A DNA stretch of 64,000 nt from assembly GCF_003628305.1 (NCBI RefSeq), contig NZ_RBZM01000002.1:372001-436000 (forward strand), written 5' to 3'. The position numbers and the translations under genes are program-made. Positions 15,499 to 23,901 of the stretch are shown piece by piece. Position 1 is the first letter of the stretch; the number at the start of each line of letters is the position of its first letter. Origin of the DNA: Cohnella endophytica. GTDB lineage: Bacteria > Bacillota > Bacilli > Paenibacillales > Paenibacillaceae. The notes under the pieces were generated by a model. That model had not been told where the DNA came from, searched no databases, and was given only the letters and a program-made list of their open reading frames with translations.

Positions 15499-16587
15499 TT
15501 AAGAAAGCGGAAGCCTCACGCGGAAGTTCGTGCCATCGACGTCGCTAGTAACGGAAATCGTTCCGCCATGCCTCTCGACGAAACCTTTGGCGATGGCAAG
15601 CCCCAGCCCGGATCCCCCACTGTTCTCCGTTCTGGACTTGTCTACTCGGTAGAATCGATCGAACAGATGCGGCAGAGCCGCCGATGGGATCGCCTCGCCG
15701 TAATTCACGATATCCACGACGGCCGCCTCGTTGTGTAGGTTCAAGTAAATCTCGACTTTTCCGCCGGCGTAACCATAAGTAATGGCATTGGAAAGCAGAT
15801 TCTCGAACACTCGCACGAGTTTGTCCGGATCTCCCATTATTATTAGTTCGCTTGCGTTCGTGATCAGCTTGCCCGTCATCTTGGCGTTCTCCAATGCCAA
15901 CCGGTGATGAACGAGCAATTGATTCATCATCTCGACGAGATTAAACGACTTCTCGTTTAACGGTACGGCATCGTGGCGCATGCGAGTGTATTCGAACAGA
16001 TCATGGATGAGTCCTCTTAGCCTCTCCGCCTTAGCGTACGCGATCTGAACGTAATAGCGCAGTTCTACTTCGTCTCGGTACCGATCTTGCTCGATCAAAC
16101 CCAAATATCCGATGATCGACGTCAACGGAGTACGCAAGTCATGAGAAACGTTCGTGATCAACTCGTTTTTCGTTTGCTCCGTTCGCCTTTCTTCATCCAA
16201 CGAACGCTTTAGCTCCTCGACTAGCAGGTTCATATTTTCCGATAAAACGGTTAATTCGTTATTTTGCTTCACGGGGACGACGTCGTCGAAATTGCCCTTG
16301 GCAAGATGCTCTACGGAATGGCTCAACTGGTCATAATAACTGTAACGCCTCCAATTAAGCAGCACCATGTATACAACGAATAGGACGAAGCAACCGAATA
16401 ACATAATCGGAGTCTGTCCGAATACGCGGTACACGCTAATAAGAAAGCTTCTGGAACCGGCATCCCCCCGAGTCATACGCTCTAATATAATGAGGCACAA
16501 ATAACAAGTTGCGACAGCGAGCACCGAACTCATAATAATTTGCCAGACTAGTCGCCAAGCCATTCGAATCGCGATATTAGCTCTCAA
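15499..16587 (-). CDS. VanS-like sensor histidine kinase
   Basis: Membrane sensor kinase of 362 residues. Two N-terminal helices (about 11-35 and 60-78) flank a very short external loop of about 25 residues. A HAMP-like linker then leads to the phosphoacceptor His149 in NVSHDLRTPLTSIIGYLG and to the ATPase boxes (N box near NLLSNAITYG, GLGLAIAKGFVERHGG). The start is TTG at 16587, after GGGGTGGG. It overlaps the response regulator gene by 11 bases. The short external loop suggests sensing within or next to the membrane. The VanS label rests on its regulator partner and the carboxypeptidase downstream. Confidence 0.9.
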   Translation of the reverse strand: MRANIAIRMAWRLVWQIIMSSVLAVATCYLCLIILERMTRGDAGSRSFLISVYRVFGQTPIMLFGCFVLFVVYMVLLNWRRYSYYDQLSHSVEHLAKGNFDDVVPVKQNNELTVLSENMNLLVEELKRSLDEERRTEQTKNELITNVSHDLRTPLTSIIGYLGLIEQDRYRDEVELRYYVQIAYAKAERLRGLIHDLFEYTRMRHDAVPLNEKSFNLVEMMNQLLVHHRLALENAKMTGKLITNASELIIMGDPDKLVRVFENLLSNAITYGYAGGKVEIYLNLHNEAAVVDIVNYGEAIPSAALPHLFDRFYRVDKSRTENSGGSGLGLAIAKGFVERHGGTISVTSDVDGTNFRVRLPLS

Positions 16588-17272
16588 TTTTGTAGCCCAC
16601 CCCCCATACCGTCGTAATCAGCTTGCGTCCAAGCTCCTGCTCGAGCTTGTCCCTTAGCTTGCTGATATGAACCATCACGGTATTGTTCGATTCGAAATAT
16701 TTCTCCTTCCATACTTGTTGGAAAATATCCTCCGCGCTAAAAACGCGACCGGGGTTGCTCGCCAACAAATGCAAAATGCCGAATTCCGTCGACGTCAAAT
16801 GAACGGGACGCCCTTCCACTTCCGCGGAGTGCGTGGATTTGTTTATCGTTAGCTCGTTAACTCTGAGCAATCCTTCTTCCTCCCCCGGGAGGACTTGCTG
16901 GACGTATTGGTAAGCGCGCCTAAGCAACGTCTTGACCCGAACGACAAGCTCCAGCGGATTAAACGGTTTAACGACGTAATCGTCGGCTCCCGTCATGAGC
17001 CCGAGAATTTTGTCCATATGCTCGGCCTTGGCGCTTACCATCATGATCGGGATGGAGCCGTTCTCTCGTATACGCCTGCAAACTTCCATTCCGTCCATCT
17101 TCGGCATCATCACGTCGAGGACGATGAGATGGAAAGGTTTCTCGGATAGCTTCGCCAACGCTTCTTCCCCGTCATGGGCTTGCGCCGTATCGAAACCTTC
17201 GTTCTTCAAATAAATATCGATTAAGTTGGCGATTTCGCGATCATCGTCAACGATGAGAATAGATTTGGCCAT
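16577..17272 (-). CDS. VanR-like OmpR-family response regulator
   Basis: Response regulator of 231 residues: receiver domain with Asp53 in LIVLDVMMPKMDG and Lys in DDYVVKPFNPLEL, then an OmpR/PhoB winged-helix domain (LTSTEFGILHLLASNPGRVF ... VHISKLRDKLE). AAGGAG precedes the ATG by 12 bases. It is first in the operon with the kinase and probably the carboxypeptidase. An 11-base-periodic direct repeat upstream is a good candidate for its own binding site. Confidence 0.92.
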   Translation of the reverse strand: MAKSILIVDDDREIANLIDIYLKNEGFDTAQAHDGEEALAKLSEKPFHLIVLDVMMPKMDGMEVCRRIRENGSIPIMMVSAKAEHMDKILGLMTGADDYVVKPFNPLELVVRVKTLLRRAYQYVQQVLPGEEEGLLRVNELTINKSTHSAEVEGRPVHLTSTEFGILHLLASNPGRVFSAEDIFQQVWKEKYFESNNTVMVHISKLRDKLEQELGRKLITTVWGVGYKIES

Positions 17273-17378
17273 TACAGAGAAAATCTCCTTTGCTTGACGT
17301 TTTTTCTTTATGCTTTATGCTTCCCACTATACCGCATCCTTCATCTTCGTGTCCGCTAGTCCGGCAAGGTTTTACACA

Positions 17379-17414
17379 TCTTAAGAAACGTTTAAGGTTA
17401 TCTTAAAGTTTAAC
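17379..17414. promoter_or_regulatory. Direct-repeat operator, 11-bp period, upstream of the response regulator
   Basis: TCTTAAG (17379), GTTTAAGG (17390) and TCTTAAAG (17401) repeat a TTAAG core every 11 bases, with a fourth TTAA near 17410. Phased 11-base direct repeats are typical of OmpR/PhoP-family sites. It lies about 110 bases upstream of the regulator gene; on the minus strand CGGACA and TATAGT (near 17330) with about an 18-base spacer lie between them as a possible promoter. Confidence 0.55.
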
Positions 17415-17421
17415 AATAACG

Positions 17422-17469
17422 AAAAACAGCTTGTTCGACCTCAACTACCGGAGGATCGAACAAGCTGTT
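17422..17469 (-). terminator. Terminator of the PrsA-like gene
   Basis: AACAGCTTGTTCGA (17425-17438) pairs perfectly with TCGAACAAGCTGTT (17456-17469), a 14-bp stem followed by a T-tract on the minus strand. Confidence 0.85.
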
Positions 17470-17492
17470 GTCTTACAAGTAAGTTACGCGGA

Positions 17493-18686
17493 TTACTTGG
17501 CTGCTGGGCTTGCGCTCGGCGATGCTTCCTGAGAAGCGGAAGCCGCTGGTTCAGCAGCCTTGACGAGAAGGTTTTTGTAATTGTTGTCCTTTTTCAACTT
17601 CTCGAGCCATGCTTGTCCGTCGGTGCTGTACTTCTCTTGATAATAAGCATCTTTGACTTTTTCTTTCACGTCGTCGTAAGCGGGAATGACCGCTTCCTTC
17701 ACGTCCGTAACTTTGATGATGTGGAATCCGCTCTCGGCTTCCACGACGCCGCTCATTTCGCCTTTGGCAAGCGCGAATGCCGCTGTCTCGAAGCCCGAAT
17801 TCATAACGCCCTTGCCGAAAAATCCGAGATCGCCGCCGTTATCTTTGGAACCCGTGTCTTGGGATTTTTCTTTGGCAAGCGTCGCGAAGTCTTTGCCGGC
17901 TTTAAGCTCGGCCAGAACCGCTTCCGCCTCTTCTTTCGTTTGCAACAAAATATGCGAGGCTTTGATTTCTTTCGGAGTCGTTGCGAACTTCGAATCCTTG
18001 TATTTCTCGAAGTACGCTTTCAAATCGTCTTCAGATGCTTTGTTTTGATTATCGAATAGCAATTTGAGTTCTACTTCCGGTTTGAGTTGCTCCTTAAAGC
18101 CTTCAAGCGTCATGCCGGATTGCTGCAGCGCAGCGGTAAGATCTTCGTCGGACGCAATGTTGTTGCTCAGCTTGATGCTGTCGATCGCTTTCTGAATGTC
18201 CTCGTCTTTCACTTTAATGCCGGCTTTATCTAGCTGGGAGTCTACCAAAATCTGCTCCGCCGTTCTGTCCACGTAGGAGCTGAATTGATCTTCTCCCATC
18301 TGCTTGGAAATCGCGTTCAACACATCCGAATTTTTCACAGAGATGCCGTCCATCTTCGCGACGGTTTTGTTCAAATCGTCCGATGGGTTTTTTAGAAGCA
18401 CGAATAAGAACGCTGCGATCGCGATAACCGCGATAATCCAAGGTACGGCAACGGCCGCGGGATTCTTGGTAGACGCAGTTGGCGCGGCTGACGCGACGGG
18501 CACGACCGGAGCCGCAATCGCCGCCGCTGTCTCGGCGCTCGTCGCCTCCAGTTCTTCGTCCGCTAAGTCTTGCGCTCCGATTTCCGAGTCGACGCCTTCC
18601 GTCTCATTTAATTCGAGTTCGTTTTCCTCTTCGGCGTTCGTTAACTTAGTCTTATCGTTCAATTCATTTTCGTTACGTTCAGTCAT
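17493..18686 (-). CDS. Membrane-anchored PrsA-like peptidyl-prolyl isomerase
   Basis: Foldase of 397 residues. A SurA/PrsA-type N-domain (about 105-235) precedes a parvulin domain (about 241-326: ASHILLQTKEEAEAVLAELK, GGDLGFFGKG, SGFHIIKV) and a Ser/Ala/Pro-rich tail. Unlike ordinary PrsA, which is a lipoprotein, it has an acidic, Glu/Asn-rich cytoplasmic leader of about 75 residues and then one membrane helix (about 81-98, PWIIAVIAIAAFLFVLL). The catalytic part should lie outside the cell. Start: ATG at 18686, with GAGGAGG 11 bases upstream; the longer TTG start at 18716 is rejected. Monocistronic with a strong terminator. Confidence 0.88.
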   Translation of the reverse strand: MTERNENELNDKTKLTNAEEENELELNETEGVDSEIGAQDLADEELEATSAETAAAIAAPVVPVASAAPTASTKNPAAVAVPWIIAVIAIAAFLFVLLKNPSDDLNKTVAKMDGISVKNSDVLNAISKQMGEDQFSSYVDRTAEQILVDSQLDKAGIKVKDEDIQKAIDSIKLSNNIASDEDLTAALQQSGMTLEGFKEQLKPEVELKLLFDNQNKASEDDLKAYFEKYKDSKFATTPKEIKASHILLQTKEEAEAVLAELKAGKDFATLAKEKSQDTGSKDNGGDLGFFGKGVMNSGFETAAFALAKGEMSGVVEAESGFHIIKVTDVKEAVIPAYDDVKEKVKDAYYQEKYSTDGQAWLEKLKKDNNYKNLLVKAAEPAASASQEASPSASPAAK

Positions 18687-18755
18687 TTTCTGTATGACCT
18701 CCTCGTTATTTGCCAATCGACCATTTTTACTATATCAGAATTTCGGATAAATACC

Positions 18756-19637
18756 TTAAAGACTCCTAAATTTTTTGCGGAATTGCGAGGGCGTGCAGTC
18801 GTATACCGACTTAAATCGCTTGCTAAAATAGCTGAAATTATCGATTCCGACTTCCATTGCCGCCTCCGCGACGGACAGATCCGAGTTTTGCAGCAAAAAC
18901 GCCGCCTGCCGAATTCGATAATGGTTTACGTAATCCATAGGCGCTTTCCTCATAAAAGCCTTAAACGCTCTACCGAAGTGACCGGCGCTCATTCCCGCTA
19001 GGGAAGCTAGCTGGGGGATGTTTAACGGCTGTCCGCAATAATTCTCGATATAATTTACTACGCTTTTCAATCGATCGGTCGTCTGCGTATCGACTGGTGT
19101 CGCGGGATCTCGGCGTGTCCATACCCCATTGGTGATCAGATCCGCGAACAGTAAATACAATTCGGATTTCGTCCGCAGTTCCTTGGCAGCATCACCCGAT
19201 TCGACCAGTCGATAAATCTCGTTCAGGTGCAATAGCATGGAAATGCCCCATTGCGAACCAGAATCGTATTTGGGCGGGATTGCGGCTTCCCTTCTCTGCA
19301 AAGGCTGAAAAAATCGCGTCGCGATGGCATCTTTCGATTCCGCAAGCCAGCTCATATGAAAAACGACAGCTTTGAAAGAACAGTGATTTTCGTCTATCGA
19401 ATAACCGCCGTGCACTTCTCCGCAAGGTATGAATATCCCTTCTCCCGCTTGAAGTGCGAACGTTGTGAGACCGATCTGAAACACGGCTTTGCCGCTCGTG
19501 ACCCAGAGAAATTCCGCTTCATCATGCCAATGGTTGTCCAGAATCGTCTCGTTGGGTTTGCAATCCATTTCATACACCGCAAGCGGAAATTGAGGCGTGC
19601 CGTGACGACGATTTTCCCTCAAATGCCTCTGATCCAT
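18756..19637 (-). CDS. AraC-family transcriptional regulator of the GH31 gene
   Basis: Regulator of 293 residues with an N-terminal cupin-type sensor (HWHDEAEFLWVTSGKAVFQI, GEGIFIPCGEVHGGYS) and a C-terminal pair of AraC helix-turn-helices (PLNIPQLASLAGMSAGHFGR; AAMEVGIDNFSYFSKRFK). GGAG lies 8 bases before the ATG. It is divergent from the alpha-xylosidase gene with 132 bases between them, which hold a symmetric pair of palindromes. A role as sugar-responsive activator of the neighbour is inferred. Confidence 0.88.
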   Translation of the reverse strand: MDQRHLRENRRHGTPQFPLAVYEMDCKPNETILDNHWHDEAEFLWVTSGKAVFQIGLTTFALQAGEGIFIPCGEVHGGYSIDENHCSFKAVVFHMSWLAESKDAIATRFFQPLQRREAAIPPKYDSGSQWGISMLLHLNEIYRLVESGDAAKELRTKSELYLLFADLITNGVWTRRDPATPVDTQTTDRLKSVVNYIENYCGQPLNIPQLASLAGMSAGHFGRAFKAFMRKAPMDYVNHYRIRQAAFLLQNSDLSVAEAAMEVGIDNFSYFSKRFKSVYDCTPSQFRKKFRSL

Positions 19638-19666
19638 GTTTTATTCTCCATATAATCATAATCGTG

Positions 19667-19728
19667 TTATTAATAAGCATTATAATGCAAGATTCCGCTT
19701 CCGAAAATCATTATAATGTCATTAATAA
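19667..19728. promoter_or_regulatory. Divergent operator/promoter between araC-type gene and GH31 gene
   Basis: Two palindromes, GCATTATAATGC (19677-19688) and CATTATAATG (19709-19718), have centres 31 bases apart, about three helical turns. Each contains TATAAT on both strands. They are flanked outside by ATTAATAA at 19669 and 19721. The -35 regions on either side are poor, as expected for activated promoters. Confidence 0.6.
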
Positions 19729-19769
19729 AGATAAAATAAACAATTTCGATAAGAAGGGATGATGGGACG

Positions 19770-22097
19770 ATGAAATTTACCGATGGTTACTGGATGACGC
19801 GTAAAGGATACCAACTGTTTAGCCCCTTTGAAATTCACGATGTGCGCATAGGGACGAATTCCATTACGGTGTATGCAACGCATAGACATCTCGAAAACCG
19901 GGGCAACACGCTGAACGAGCCGCTCATGACGATGGAGTTCTCCTCTCCGATGCCGGACGTGATCAAAGCGAAATTTTACCATCATAAAGGACAATTTCGG
20001 AAAGGACCGAATTCGTTCGATCTACATGTAACAGGCAACGCTTCGGTCACGATCGACAACAACGAGGAATTCGTAAGCCTCGCAAGCGGAAACACGGTAG
20101 TGAAGATTACGAAGCGGAATCCGGTTAAAATCACCTATACCCATAAAGGAAAACATTTGACCGGCAGCGGGACGCGTTCGACGGCTTACGTCAAAGGGGA
20201 TGACGGCGTTCACCACTTCCGCGAGCAATTGTCGCTAGGCGTCGGCGAGACGGTATACGGCCTCGGAGAGAGGTTCACCCCGTTCGTCAAAAACGGGCAA
20301 GTCGTCGATATGTGGAACGAAGACGGCGGTACCGCATCGGAGCAAGCGTATAAGAATGTTCCTTTCTACGTCACAAACCGCGGCTATGGCGTATTCGTCA
20401 ATCACCCCGAGCTTGTATCGTTCGAGGTCGGTTCGGAGATCGTCTCGAAAGCCCAATTCAGCGTACAAGGCGAAAGCCTGGAGTATTTCCTGATCGGAGG
20501 GGATACCCTCAAAGACGTATTGTCGAATTATACTTCCTTGACCGGCAAACCCGCTTTGCCTCCGGCTTGGTCGTACGGCTTGTGGCTCACGACTTCGTTC
20601 ACGACGAATTACGACGAAGCGACGGTGACGAGCTTCGTGGAAGGCATGGCCGAACGCGACTTACCGCTTGCTGTCTTCCACTTCGATTGTTTCTGGATGA
20701 AGGAATACGAATGGTGCAACTTCGAGTGGGACGAGCGCGTATTCCCCGATCCGGTAGGCATGCTGCAACGTCTGAAAGCCAAAGGACTTCATATTTGCGT
20801 TTGGATTAATCCTTACATCGCCCAACGCTCCGCTTTGTTCGACGAAGGCATGGAAAATGGCTACCTATTGAAACGCGCCGACGGAAGCGTCTGGCAGTGG
20901 GATTTGTGGCAATACGGAATGGGGATCGTCGACTTCACGAACCCTGCCGCATGCGAGTGGTTCAAGAGCAAGCTCGGAGCTTTGCTCGACATGGGCGTCG
21001 ACAGCTTCAAAACCGATTTCGGCGAACGAATTCCGACCGACGTCGTTTATTTCGACGGTTCGGACCCTCAGCCTATGCACAACTATTACACGCATTTGTA
21101 TAATAAGGTCGTGTTCGAACTGCTCGAAGAAAAACGGGGCAAAGGCGAAGCGGCGCTCTTCGCCCGATCGGCTACGGCCGGCGGCCAGCAATTCCCGGTG
21201 CATTGGGGCGGGGATTGCGAAGCGACCTACGAGTCGATGTCGGAAAGCCTACGCGGCGGCTTATCGCTTGGATTGTCCGGCTTCGGCTACTGGAGCCACG
21301 ATATCGGCGGATTCGAACAGAGCTCTCCGCCGGATCTGTACAAACGCTGGGTCCAATTCGGCTTGCTGTCCAGCCACAGCCGATTGCACGGCAGCACGTC
21401 TTATCGCGTGCCCTGGTTATACGACGAAGAAGCGGTCGACGTGCTTCGCTTCTTCACCAAACTGAAGCTGAGCTTGATGCCTTATTTGTTCGGCAAATCG
21501 GTCGAATCCTCCAGCATCGGCATCCCGCTTATGCGGGCGATGATTCTCGAGTTCGGCGACGATCCAACGTGCGATTATGTCGACCGCCAATACATGCTCG
21601 GGGACTCTCTTCTCGTGGCGCCGATCTTTAATCCGGAAGGCGAAGCGACGTATTACTTGCCGCAAGGAACTTGGACGCACTTCTTATCCGGCGAGCAGGT
21701 GCAAGGCGGTTCGTGGCGCAAAGAAACTTACGATTACTTCAGCCTTCCGCTCTTTGCCCGCGAGAATAGTCTGATCGCCGTAGGGAATGAAGATAGCCGC
21801 CCGGACTACGAGTATGCCGACGGAGCGACGCTACACTTGTTCGCGCTGCAAGACGGGGCCGTCGCCACGGCCGATATCCCCTCCGCTCAGGGAGATCCAC
21901 GCCTATCGGTCCAAGCTAGCCGGAGAGGCAATACGATTACGGTTACTAGCGAAGGTACGGCGGATTCCGGCTGGCAACTGTTGCTTCGCGGCATTTCTTC
22001 CGTCGCTAGCGTCGATAACGGCCTTGCGACCGCTCACGAGCAAGGCACACTTGTTAGCTCTGTCGTAGGTACGGCGTCGATTATCATCCGCTTATAA
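19770..22097 (+). CDS. yicI: Alpha-xylosidase, GH31 (YicI-like)
   Basis: Glycoside hydrolase family 31 enzyme of 775 residues that releases alpha-xylosyl residues from xyloglucan oligosaccharides such as isoprimeverose. The nucleophile is Asp416 in FKTDFGERIP and the acid/base is Asp482 in HWGGDCEATYE, the same residue numbers as in E. coli YicI. YGLGERFTPF and GFGYWSHDIGGFE are further family signatures. GAAGGGATGATGG precedes the ATG. There is no signal peptide, so it acts in the cytoplasm on imported sugars, fitting the carbohydrate ABC transporter convergent to it. The C-terminal region (about residues 700-706) is encoded by a copy of the 9.3-11 kb repeat. Confidence 0.93.
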   Translation: MKFTDGYWMTRKGYQLFSPFEIHDVRIGTNSITVYATHRHLENRGNTLNEPLMTMEFSSPMPDVIKAKFYHHKGQFRKGPNSFDLHVTGNASVTIDNNEEFVSLASGNTVVKITKRNPVKITYTHKGKHLTGSGTRSTAYVKGDDGVHHFREQLSLGVGETVYGLGERFTPFVKNGQVVDMWNEDGGTASEQAYKNVPFYVTNRGYGVFVNHPELVSFEVGSEIVSKAQFSVQGESLEYFLIGGDTLKDVLSNYTSLTGKPALPPAWSYGLWLTTSFTTNYDEATVTSFVEGMAERDLPLAVFHFDCFWMKEYEWCNFEWDERVFPDPVGMLQRLKAKGLHICVWINPYIAQRSALFDEGMENGYLLKRADGSVWQWDLWQYGMGIVDFTNPAACEWFKSKLGALLDMGVDSFKTDFGERIPTDVVYFDGSDPQPMHNYYTHLYNKVVFELLEEKRGKGEAALFARSATAGGQQFPVHWGGDCEATYESMSESLRGGLSLGLSGFGYWSHDIGGFEQSSPPDLYKRWVQFGLLSSHSRLHGSTSYRVPWLYDEEAVDVLRFFTKLKLSLMPYLFGKSVESSSIGIPLMRAMILEFGDDPTCDYVDRQYMLGDSLLVAPIFNPEGEATYYLPQGTWTHFLSGEQVQGGSWRKETYDYFSLPLFARENSLIAVGNEDSRPDYEYADGATLHLFALQDGAVATADIPSAQGDPRLSVQASRRGNTITVTSEGTADSGWQLLLRGISSVASVDNGLATAHEQGTLVSSVVGTASIIIRL
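21872..21890 (+). repeat. Solitary copy of the array repeat inside the GH31 gene
   Basis: CGATATCCCCTCCGCTCAG differs at one of 19 bases from the fourth copy of the left array. It is read in frame as DIPSAQ near residue 702. It lies in the C-terminal beta-domain region, not in the catalytic barrel. Confidence 0.75.
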
Positions 22098-22125
22098 TCT
22101 GCCGCCCTTTCAACGCGTCGATCTC

Positions 22126-22172
22126 AAAAAGAGCTTGCAACCTCCTTCGAAGAGGCAGCAAGCTCTTTTTTT
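22126..22172. terminator. Bidirectional terminator between yicI and the binding-protein gene
   Basis: AAAAAGAGCTTGC (22126-22138) pairs with GCAAGCTCTTTTT (22158-22170), with A/T tracts on both sides. It serves both converging genes. Confidence 0.88.
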
Positions 22173-23901
22173 ATTTCCCGTTCACGATTCTCGCAACTTC
22201 TCCCGTAATGATGTCCCCGCCCGACCTTTTCCACTCCGCGACGAAATCGTCGAACGCGCTTATCGGCTGGTCGCCTACAATGATCTTCAAGAACGTATCG
22301 TTTTCCTGCTTCTGCAGCGCCGCCCATTTCGTCTCCATCGTTTTCGTCGTCCCGTAGAAAATGCCTCTGACTTGAACCATGTCCGTCGTATAAAGAACGC
22401 CGCCGCCATACTCGTAAGCTTTGGCCGCCTTCCATCCGTCCATGTTTTTCTTTGGGTTATCCATTTCGGCTACGGACTGCTCGTAGATGAGCTTCGTATC
22501 CGGATCGAGGGAAGAATAATCGATCTCGCTCCGCAACGCCTTCTGAATATTCACGTATCGTTGCGTAATGGCGTCCGCGTAATCGAGCAACAAATCGAAC
22601 GGATAATAACTTCGTAACTGAACTCCCGTTTGCGCGGAAAACGAATCCAGCTTCTTTACTTCTCCGGAATTCGGGTCCTGCCTTCTTTCGAGCCGCGTAA
22701 AGGCGTTCAACATTTTGACGACCGCTTCGGGGTGCTCGAATCCTTTGCGTACGACCAGAAAGCGATCCGTCGTCGGCGACATATGGGTTACGAACTTGCC
22801 GTCCCCGTCCACGGGCGCGGCGTACGCACGCCATTCCGCTTTCGTATCGTTAGCGACGGCTTCGGCCAAAGGCCAGTAGGGCGCCCACCACGGCCCGAAA
22901 AACATGCCGGCTTTATGGGAGACGATCGGCTCTTGCGCTTCTCTGTATAAAACGAACTCGTTATCGATAATCCCCCGCTTATACCAATCCGCCAACATCG
23001 TCAGCGCTTCCTTATTTTCGGGAGTTATGGAACCGTACACGACTTTCCCGTCGCTATCCTTGATCCAATTTTTGGGGAACGCGTGGTACGCGCTGAATAA
23101 CGTATCGAAGCCGTTTAGTCCGGCTTTGTCCTGCCCATGGACGACCTTCTTGTCCCCCGGTAAACCGATCGTGTCCCGCTTGCCGTCTCCGTCCGGATCT
23201 CCGTACGCGAATGCCTGGGCGATTCTAGCCAAGTCGTCGAACGTTCTGGGCGGCGCCAGATGCAACTTCTCCAGCCAGTCCTGACGAATCCACAGCAAAG
23301 ACGGAGCATCCGCATCGATTGCCACGTTAGGAAGCCCGTACAACTTGCCGCCGGAGGAAGCATCCTGCAACGCGATGCCCTTCGTCGAATCGTACATGGC
23401 TTTGATTAAGCTCGAACCGTATTCGCGATAAACGTCCGTCAAATCCGCGATCATGTCGTTCTCGATCAGCTTCCGCAATTGATTGCGATCGACGACCATC
23501 GCATCGGGAAGGTCGCCGCTGTCGATCGCCAGGTTGACTTTCTGGAGGAAAGAATCGTCCCGTTTCGCCTCCCAGGTATGAACGACTTTAATATTCGTGA
23601 TTTTCTCGAAATAGCGGGATACCGGGTTGTTATCGTTTGTTTCTCCGCTTGCGTTCTTCTCGTCCGGAATTTTAAAACCGATATTTACGGTAATCGGTTC
23701 GTCGTACTTGCCGTATGCCGGATCCTCCTCGATCGACGGAATGGAGGGGAATACGCCATCTCCCGACGTTTCGCCTTGCCCTTCCTGCTGCGCCGAATTT
23801 CCATTCGAACAGGAAATCAGTAACGGTATAAGCATGGCGAGCATCAGGAGCAAGCGGGACAAAAGTACAACGTAAGCCCTCTGATCGGCTCTCGCTCTCA
23901 T
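22171..23901 (-). CDS. Extracellular solute-binding lipoprotein of a carbohydrate ABC importer
   Basis: Binding protein of 576 residues. The signal peptide ends in a lipobox LLISC, giving a membrane-anchored lipoprotein. Size and segments such as DAPSLLWIRQDWLEKL and GMFFGPWWAPYWPL fit the family 1 (LplA/YtcQ) sugar-binding proteins. The start at 23901 has AAGGAGG 7 bases before it and overlaps the stop of the response regulator gene by ATGA. It is the last gene of the transporter-sensor operon and the second binding protein in it. The ligand cannot be told from the sequence. Confidence 0.88.
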   Translation of the reverse strand: MRARADQRAYVVLLSRLLLMLAMLIPLLISCSNGNSAQQEGQGETSGDGVFPSIPSIEEDPAYGKYDEPITVNIGFKIPDEKNASGETNDNNPVSRYFEKITNIKVVHTWEAKRDDSFLQKVNLAIDSGDLPDAMVVDRNQLRKLIENDMIADLTDVYREYGSSLIKAMYDSTKGIALQDASSGGKLYGLPNVAIDADAPSLLWIRQDWLEKLHLAPPRTFDDLARIAQAFAYGDPDGDGKRDTIGLPGDKKVVHGQDKAGLNGFDTLFSAYHAFPKNWIKDSDGKVVYGSITPENKEALTMLADWYKRGIIDNEFVLYREAQEPIVSHKAGMFFGPWWAPYWPLAEAVANDTKAEWRAYAAPVDGDGKFVTHMSPTTDRFLVVRKGFEHPEAVVKMLNAFTRLERRQDPNSGEVKKLDSFSAQTGVQLRSYYPFDLLLDYADAITQRYVNIQKALRSEIDYSSLDPDTKLIYEQSVAEMDNPKKNMDGWKAAKAYEYGGGVLYTTDMVQVRGIFYGTTKTMETKWAALQKQENDTFLKIIVGDQPISAFDDFVAEWKRSGGDIITGEVARIVNGK

